Shown here: positions 57,637 through 64,000 of the stretch, in pieces | Numbering within the stretch: the first letter of the stretch is position 1 | Layout of the letters: each line of letters begins with the position of its first letter | Source: Diphasiastrum complanatum | Lineage: Eukaryota; Streptophyta; Lycopodiopsida; Lycopodiales; Lycopodiaceae | Assembly (NCBI GenBank): GCA_029204225.1 | Contig: CM055110.1 | Location: 22,028,881-22,092,880 of the forward strand | Length of the DNA stretch: 64,000 nt | Reading direction: 5' to 3' | Notes under the pieces: generated by a model | What the model saw: only the letters and a program-made list of their open reading frames with translations | What the model was told of the DNA's origin: nothing | Database searches by the model: none | Position numbers and translations under genes: made by a program

Positions 57637-58278
57637 CTGCAGAATGTTTCATATACAATACATATTACACATTTTTCAAAACACTGAAAATTCCATAAAA
57701 AGAAGAGAAAATATCAAGTATGAAAGAGAGAAAAAAAAAGGGAGTTCTACTGAATTCTTTGTAGTATTGAACACGGTACAGAAGACAAAATAGAATGCCT
57801 CCAATTGGGTATGCTGTAGCTGATCGGACACACAAGCTCTCCAGAAACTAAAAGGAAAGAAATAGATGCTAATATTGAGAAATGCCAGAACCAGAAGTAA
57901 GCAGATTCCACCTACATAATACATACAACCCTTATGTGGACGTGCTCAAATTCAAGGGATGTACGAGGATGATTGTAGATGTGCTGGGAAGATCTATGTA
58001 ATGGTAAATGCCGAGATAGATACGGTAGCATGTCTTCTAGCCGTACTACATGCAAGGAGGTACTGTAATGAGGCTCTCAGCAATATCCGGACTTCCTAAA
58101 AATCTAACTGCAACGGCATTCTTGACAATATGAGGAGCTGCAGAGTAAGAGAAGATCAACAGAGTACTGTGTTGTTTATAATTAGTGGTGAAAGCTCATA
58201 GATAGAATTAGTGTCAATTTCAATGAAGACCGATGCAAATGATACTTTACTCATCAAATAAAAAAAGTTTTTGTTTTA

Positions 58279-58763
58279 ATAAGAGAATGATGATATCCAC
58301 AAGAACAATGCTGAATCTATGTTGGTACTAGGTCACATTGAGCTATGCTGGTCTTAGAACAATAAACCAAAGAGAATGAAGGTGTTCACCTGATCAAATT
58401 AGGGCTCCAAACTTTTTATCAGAATGAAGGTGAATTTATAATGTTTGAGACTCTTGAGCTCAAACATTATCAGAATGAAGGTGTATTTAAAAAGTTTGAG
58501 GCCTTCGATGAACTGCTTCAAACTTTATAAATACACCTTTATTCTGATAATGTTTGAGCCCTAATTTGATCAAGTGTCTCAAACATTATAAATACACCTT
58601 TATTTTGACAAAAAGCTTTGAGCCCTAATTTAATCAAGTCTTTCAAGCATTATAAATATGCCTTCATTCTCTTTGGTTTAAGGCTTAAGACCAGCATAGC
58701 TTGATGTGACCAAGTACCAACATACATTTAGCATAACTCTTGTGGCTATCATTCTTATCAATC
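58279..58763. repeat. ~485-bp foldback (long inverted repeat)
   Basis: Left arm about 58279-58500, right arm about 58518-58763, separated by a short loop. Outer paired words include CCACAAGA/TCTTGTGG, TATGTTGGTAC/GTACCAACATA, GCTATGCTGGTCTTA/TAAGACCAGCATAGC and AAACCAAAGAGAATGAAGG with its complement. The arms contain internally repeated units (CAGAATGAAGGTGTATTTAT, ATTAGGGCTC, AATGTTTGAG). Two arm indels of roughly 20 and 13 bases interrupt pairing. It could be a MITE/foldback element or an siRNA/miRNA-type hairpin locus. Confidence 0.85.
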
Positions 58764-60354
58764 TCATTTGTTCCAATTATTTCAAAGTAGTGTTTCGTGC
58801 ACTTTTAGTGTAACTTACATATCACCAAAAGTATCTTCAAAATTACTATTGAATAGCATTTAGCAATGCAACACGGCATCTCTACGTCTATGGAAAGTAT
58901 AAGGAAGAAATGCATCAATCTACGCTGGTGGCTGCGAAGGTTGAGAAAGGTCACGGGCACTATAGAGGTTAGTAAAGTGAGAAAACAAGGTCCACCTAAT
59001 TAAGGGGAGGTTGCCAACCCTAGCACCACTATGTTGCGCCGGCGCCTCAAAGGGCGCTGGGAGGTTTCCCCAACACGCGCTTAAGTCTAACATTCATCCA
59101 TCATGCACTTACGTAACAACCAACCCGAAAGCCAACTCAGAATCCGTCCCCAAAAGGTAATCAAAGGCAAAGACAAGCCACACATGAAACCCAAGGCATA
59201 GTGGTCGCCAAACTGACCAATTGGCATAGCGTCAAGCCCCATGTCGATGACAGGGACCCTTAGGCGCCAGCGACGCAAAAAGGTCGTAGTAAGGGTCCTT
59301 CCACTTGGACCAGTCCCGGAGGCGAAACCGAAATGGTAATCATCCCCAAGGATCAACTTTATTAGATTTGGAAGAGGTTACATTCATACATAGACTGACC
59401 GGTCTCGGGGCCACCACCACGTGCTGGGCATTGTGCCTGGCTCGTGCTGGTAGAGGGAGCTGAGACCTAGCGACTGGATTCCTGGCGCTGGTTGAGCTGC
59501 CCAAGTTTCTGTCTGCCGGACTCCCCCTATAGTTCTGCTGTGATTCGGCGCACCCCCTCTGGTTTGAAACATAGTGCTTTCTGGTAAAGCACGCTTTTTA
59601 GGACTTAGTTTTTATTTTCCTGATTAAGCCTGGCAAGCCTGGCTGAATCAGTCTGGCTCCCGGACATGGGTCCTGGGAGCCGTCCCGGCGGCCGAATCAA
59701 CTTGCTTTCCTGACTAGGCCATGACTCGAGCTCCAGAGCTAGCTCATGACTTGTGACTACTTGACTGGCTCACCACAGGTCGGAGGCTCAGTCCTTGACG
59801 TTCTAACTTGCTCTGGGACCTTAGAGAGTGTCACCCCTTTGAGTCTTACAGGGCACGCTGGTTGCACCCGAGTCAGCTTTACAACACACTACCATCCTCC
59901 GCATTGCCTTTCAACCATTTCGCTCTCATGCCAACTACTTTCTCAGCATCGAGAGTCCTGATGCTGCCGCTTCCTAAAGTCTGCCACAAGGTGCTGGGCT
60001 TTGGCCTCATCATCATCGTTTTGGATTCACTTACTTCTCTCCTCGAGCCTTTTGCATAGGAAATTATTCTAAATTTCACGAACACGAAAGGCTTGAACTA
60101 TTAATGAGACATGCAAACCTAATGTATTGTTTCGGTACTCCGGTCAAAAGGGTTCCTAAAAGAAGAACCATCATTGGAACTCTTAAGCAATGATAGCAAT
60201 CAGCTCATAACAACTGGTTGAAAGAATGGACATTGTAGTACATGTAGCAATAACAAAAGTGCGCCATAAAGACTGGTGCATAAATACCTCTTAAAACTTC
60301 TTTGAGGAGTTTTGTCCAAAGAAGCAAATGGGACGCATGTTTGCCCCATAATAT
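58764..60354. other. No supported gene, GC-rich from 59000
   Basis: GC and CpG rise around 59000-59960. Open frames on the minus strand at 59087-59356 and 59384-59572 lack any recognised motif. Composition unlike its neighbours suggests an inserted element or promoter-like region; no terminal repeats found. Confidence 0.35.
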
Positions 60355-60612
60355 TTATTTCAGCTGTACAATACAGATAGCATCTGTGCTCGAGTTGTTC
60401 AACATCTCCAACTGTTTAGTGCCCTTCCGCAGTAAGTGTTCAATACGAACAAAATCCTTCTTGTCAACAGAGCTTGCCTGTTTTCTAAACTCGGAGCTTA
60501 CAATAGCTTCAATATTCACACGAGCCTCTGGACTCTTCAAACGTGCTGCGCGTAATAATGATCTGTAGAGGCTGAGCACTTGCCTCTGGAGTCCTGACAG
60601 CCTCTGCACCAT
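60355..60612 (-). CDS. SDHAF1: SDHAF1-like LYR-motif assembly factor
   Basis: An 85-aa protein starting at the ATG at 60612 (MVQRLSGLQRQVLSLYRSLL). It carries the LYR tripeptide at residues 15-17, the downstream AARLKSPEAR segment, conserved EFRK (41-44) and a second helix with RIEHLLRKGTKQLEML (56-71). This matches plant succinate dehydrogenase assembly factor 1, a mitochondrial-matrix protein that delivers the Fe-S cluster system (HSC20/ISCU) to the SDH2 subunit via the L(I)YR motif. Length is usual for the family (about 80-115). A longer in-frame start at 60717 would add 35 hydrophobic residues (FFLCVFHSFVSAATFPNYVF), but homology begins at the inner ATG and the sequence just upstream resembles an acceptor/leader. 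No intron in the coding part. Intact and probably functional. Confidence 0.88.
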   Translation of the reverse strand: MVQRLSGLQRQVLSLYRSLLRAARLKSPEARVNIEAIVSSEFRKQASSVDKKDFVRIEHLLRKGTKQLEMLNNSSTDAICIVQLK

Positions 60613-61748
60613 TCCGCAGACTAGGCTGAAAACGTAATTGGGAAATGTAGCAGCGGAGACGAAAGAATGGAATACACACAGGAAGAAGCTGATCGGTGAA
60701 GAGCAGCTGGAAGGCACGAACCCTAGATGGGGTATTTTGAAGCACCACGACCTACAAAAGGAGCAAAAGCTCTAGATCCAGACTCAAAAACAAGATCTAG
60801 TGTCTAACCGCTTAATGTTTGCCTACTACTACTTATTACAAGTCAGAATCTGAAACATGAAATGCATTATACAATTCTCTCAACACCACTGCATTATTTT
60901 AGAGGCTCTTCCACGATCCATGCTTTCATATAAAAATAGAGAGAAATCATAAAAGCAATCAATCCGCCCACGCATACGGTTGCGAAGTGCCAACTGAATG
61001 ATGAAATCGCCCACTAAGTTGATAGCAATGAGTGAGCTGACCAGTGCGAAAGAAGGTGATCAACTTGTTTTGGTGCCTCCCTTCTCTCTTTCCAATGATC
61101 GAATGAAACCCTTGTTGATACAAGCTTATTTTGACCTACGCTCTATGCTGTCAAGATGAGCTTTACGGTTTGTGAAGTGTCTTCTTCTGTCAAAATCTCA
61201 GTGTGTTGTAACAGTAAAGATAGAACTTAGGCTTCAATTCTGATCCAAGAATCAATAGTTCAAAGTTCAAAAGAACTGTTGGGAAAAAAAAACAGGTTCT
61301 AACAGGCAGTAGATAGCTCGTAAGCCCAAGTTGGCTGGCCCTTGATTGGAGACTCGTTAGAATTTCTCAGTTGGAGAAGGAAAACCAGCACGCTTCTCTT
61401 CAAGGAAAAAAGAAGAAAGTGAGAACTAACGCGTGAAGCAACGGAAGGCCGTGACAATGCAAACCAACGGAAGTTGTCTTTAAGCTTTTAATGGCAGTTA
61501 TCTGTTCCTCTTGAAAGCCGGTATAGAGCAGTTATCCACCAGACGGGGCAGAATCGGCGTGCCAGATGCATAATGAACGTGTCTTCTGAATTGTGATCTT
61601 CTCAGAGCCAAAGTCCAGGGCCTCCTCCGAACTTTCGCAATTTTCAGGGTTTTGCAGACTTTATAAGAGCATAGCGAATGATACAGCCGTCGGATCAAGT
61701 TCATGTAAAAAGGAAAATCGGTCGGAATTGTCTTGTCTAAATTTTGAC
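60613..61748 (-). other. Upstream region of SDHAF1-like gene
   Basis: Likely leader and promoter of the minus-strand gene; no TATA box was clear. A 84-codon minus-strand frame at 61498-61752 (RRLYHSLCSYKVCKTLKIAK, RRRPWTLALRRSQFRRHVHY) is basic and unrecognised. Confidence 0.35.
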
Positions 61749-61813
61749 CCACGGAAGATATAATTGTTTTTATGAACCAGCCACGGAAGATATAATTGTT
61801 TTTATGAACCAGC
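61749..61813. repeat. 32-bp direct duplication
   Basis: CCACGGAAGATATAATTGTT plus TTTATGAACCAG occurs twice in perfect tandem with period 32 (start at 61749 and 61781). Confidence 0.95.
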
Positions 61814-62362
61814 CTGTAGAATTAGAATCTGGCTCTTTGTCTCCTATAGTATAGCAGAACATTTGAGGCAACAAGATTGAACGCGAATATACATTTTCTT
61901 CGTTGCTTAAAGATCAAAAGGTCAAAAGGACAGCTCAGCTCAGCTCGTTTAATAAGTGGTGAACAATATGCAGCTGCACAAAGGGGCACCCATTGCTCAG
62001 CTTGTTAAGATCTGCTGCTGCCTTGCCTTTTCTTTGGTCTTCGGGCTTCCCAAGCATTCCTTTTCAGCATGTATTAGGGCGCATTTGGCTGTGGGCAAGC
62101 TAGTGGCTGGTAAAGGCTACTTTGAGAAGTACTTTCCATCGTATTTAGAAGAATAGTGTGTACTGTACCAACTGCAACTACCTCAAAAAGATCTCTCACT
62201 TGGCAGAAAAAGAGCAGCGGTAGAGCTTTCAAAACAATTCCTATTGCTGATTTTTTCAGAGTTTTGGTGGGCATTTTTGTTTAGGCAAGTTCTTCGGAAT
62301 CTATTGCAAAAGGTTTACATCGGTTGACGGCTCCATCGAGGTTAATGACATTCCGTGTGAAG

Positions 62363-62368
<6 letters not shown>
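61814..62368. other. No gene seen
   Basis: Spacer between the tandem duplication and the AT array. No domain in the short frames. Confidence 0.45.

Positions 62369-62408
<40 letters not shown>
62369..62408. repeat. (TA)n microsatellite, ~40 bp
   Basis: About 20 TA units, 60 bases before the RT pseudogene start. Confidence 0.95.
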
Positions 62409-62410
<2 letters not shown>

Positions 62411-62468
62411 ATCTCAGTTCAGTTGGTGAGGTGTTCCATCACATGGATTCCTTTGTACAGTTGTTCTC

Positions 62469-64000
62469 ATGGCTTCGAACATCTCTCGACTTCGTCCTCT
62501 AAATCACAACCGACCTGCTTCCTTTGTCTCTCCTCCTCCAGACTCCCCTCCTCATTCAAGTTAGGCTGTGCTTTTTGCTGATGGTTCCATGCTTGCCTCA
62601 ACACCTTATGTTCCTCCTTCGTACAGCTCTTCCCTTGGCACTGTTGCCCCTCGCTTGGTTGTGAACCTCCTTCAGTCGTTTCTTCTCTCCTAGAGGAGGT
62701 CTTGCCCATCACCAGCGTTCTTGTCCTGCGCTGCTTCAGTCGTCTCAAAATCGCCCTCCTCTCTCAACACTTCGCCCTATGCTTTAGCTTGGTCTTGGAT
62801 TTCTTCCCTTGACGTCCTCGGCGCTTTTCACTTGGGCTTCCCTTGTCCAAGGCTTTACTTTTATATTCCCCTTGCTCTCCGTCGTGAAACTCAACTTGCT
62901 ATGTGTCTTCCTCTTGATCACTTGGCTATTGACCCCTTTGACATTGCGGCTTGGAATCTGTTTCTTCTTTTTTCCCTTTGGTGTCTAGTCCTCCCTCCGA
63001 GGGGTGGGGATGCTGGTCATAGAGAAACTCGTGCGCGCCTTCATCGCTTTCTATCGGGAGACTGGGAAACAGTTCATGATGAACACTTTGCCCGTTGTCA
63101 AACACTTGCTGCTCGCAATTCATAGGACTCTCAACCTCAAGGCGCCCCACCTCTCCACCGTCGCCTTCGTCGCACCTTACATCTCGAGCAAGTTGCTGAG
63201 TATTATCGTGCAACTCGAGCTTTAGTTCCTCTCACGCCTGCTCCCTTTTCTGCTGATACTGTTGCTGCTCTCCAAGCTCTTCATCTTGCTTTTGAAGGCA
63301 TTCTTCCCTTGTTTGTCGAGGACTTTGTGCCTGATGTTGATTTGGTGCTTGATCGTGATTCTTTCTCTCGTGCCTTCCATCGTAGTCCTCGTCTTGTTGT
63401 TGGTGGTCCCTTCGGTTTGGTCTATGAACACCTTCGTAATTGTTTTCCACCTGAGGACTCTGCTAGTGGCTTTGTTCAACTCTTTCAGGTCTGCTCTTTT
63501 ATCGCCTCTGGTCACATTCCTTCTTCTGTTGCACGTCTTTTGTCTATGTCTCGTTTGATCGCCATGACTAAAGTCTCGGGTGGTGTCCGTCCTATCGTTG
63601 TTGGCAAAGTCCTCCTCCTTCTTGTAAGTTGCTCTATATGTTTTCAGTTTCAACAAATTTTCGCCTCTTTTTTCTCCCCTCATCAATTTGGCATCTCTAC
63701 TCCTGGTAGTTGTGAAACTATCATTCATGGTTTGCATGCAACACTTGATCTCCATCCTGACTGGGTTGTTCTTCAAGTGGATGTTTCCAATGCTTTTAAC
63801 TATGTTTCTAAAGTTGAGTTGTGGGCGGCTGGTGGTGATGTGGCTCAGTTTATCCCTTTTGTGCGGTTGTTCTATGCTATTGAGACTCCCTTCTTTTACA
63901 GTCACCATGTGCGCTCTGGGGATCTTTCTACTATCCAGTCTGTAGTAGGTACTCATCAAGGTGATCCTTTGGGTGGTCCTCTTTTCACTCTTGCTCATTT
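62469..64000 (+). pseudogene. Non-LTR reverse transcriptase, truncated by window
   Basis: One continuous frame runs from ATG at 62469 (MASNISRLRPLNHNRP) to the window edge with only three stops: TAG at 62562-62564, 62691-62693 and 63123-63125. From 63126 to 64000 it is open. RT signatures: SRLIAMTKVSGGVRPIVVG (fingers, R...K...G.RPI), then QFGISTPGSCETIIHGLHAT, the palm motif A DWVVLQVDVSNAFNYVSKVE (catalytic Asp in DVSNAF) and motif B GTHQGDPLGGPLFTLAH. The YADD box would follow beyond the window. QGDPLGG and RPIVVG are non-LTR (LINE) rather than LTR-element features. An endonuclease domain was not recognised upstream; the N-terminal ~300 residues are unidentified. The strand is strongly C/T-biased. 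Likely an inactive copy because of the stops. Confidence 0.8.

Noticed and set aside
61498-61752. 84-aa basic minus-strand ORF as an upstream exon of SDHAF1
   Set aside because: No conserved motif, the LYR protein is complete without it, and no matching splice sites were identified.
62467-62748. Minus-strand ORFs across the RT pseudogene (also 62926-63213 and 63222-63998)
   Set aside because: Antisense of the C/T-biased RT frame; no motifs, and the plus frame carries clear RT signatures.

Overview
The window is nuclear DNA of a land plant. Two intact host genes have clear plant-type relatives: a MazG-type dCTP pyrophosphatase with one GT-AG intron (49815-50578, +) and an SDHAF1-like LYR-motif mitochondrial assembly factor (60355-60612, -). 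A short interstitial TTTAGGG-type telomeric tract (21513-21540), many Ty1/copia and Ty3/gypsy pieces and very long GA/CT microsatellites fit a large repeat-rich genome. A fern or gymnosperm seems likely from the retroelement flavour and the LINE-type reverse transcriptase at the right edge, but this is inference.

Layout. 1-1200: TTACTCG-repeat leader and broken Ty3/gypsy gag (+). 1440-13499: three nested copia elements on the minus strand. The youngest (5450-11607) is structurally complete, with two 682-bp LTRs, a TCCAT target duplication, PBS, PPT and a 1,320-codon gag-pol frame broken by only two stops. It sits inside the LTR of an older copia (1440-5449 plus 11613-11832), which itself interrupts a third copia (11833-13499). 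13500-19726: remains of a gypsy chromovirus (integrase, chromodomain, LTRs) behind a second TTACTCG leader and decayed coiled-coil/structural ORFs. 20469-32238: GA/CT microsatellites, a dispersed LTR family that carries such a microsatellite downstream of its TATA box, several copia gag/integrase relics, a solo LTR with four CACACGTGTG palindromes, and a compact 2.3-kb two-LTR element. 33000-42430: more copia relics in both orientations, including an LTR with a polypurine tract on one side and a tRNA-Met primer site on the other. 43300-48730: a CT-microsatellite/minisatellite block flanked by Helitron-like termini. 48731-62400: the most gene-like part, with the two host genes, candidate exons of an unidentified gene near 57.6 kb, and a ~485-bp foldback hairpin (58279-58763). 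62469-64000: a non-LTR reverse transcriptase pseudogene running off the edge.

The host genes do not form a pathway together; one cleans the dCTP pool, the other assists succinate dehydrogenase maturation. The rest is a record of nested retrotransposition, decay and simple-repeat growth. I found no operon, CRISPR array, rRNA or tRNA gene.
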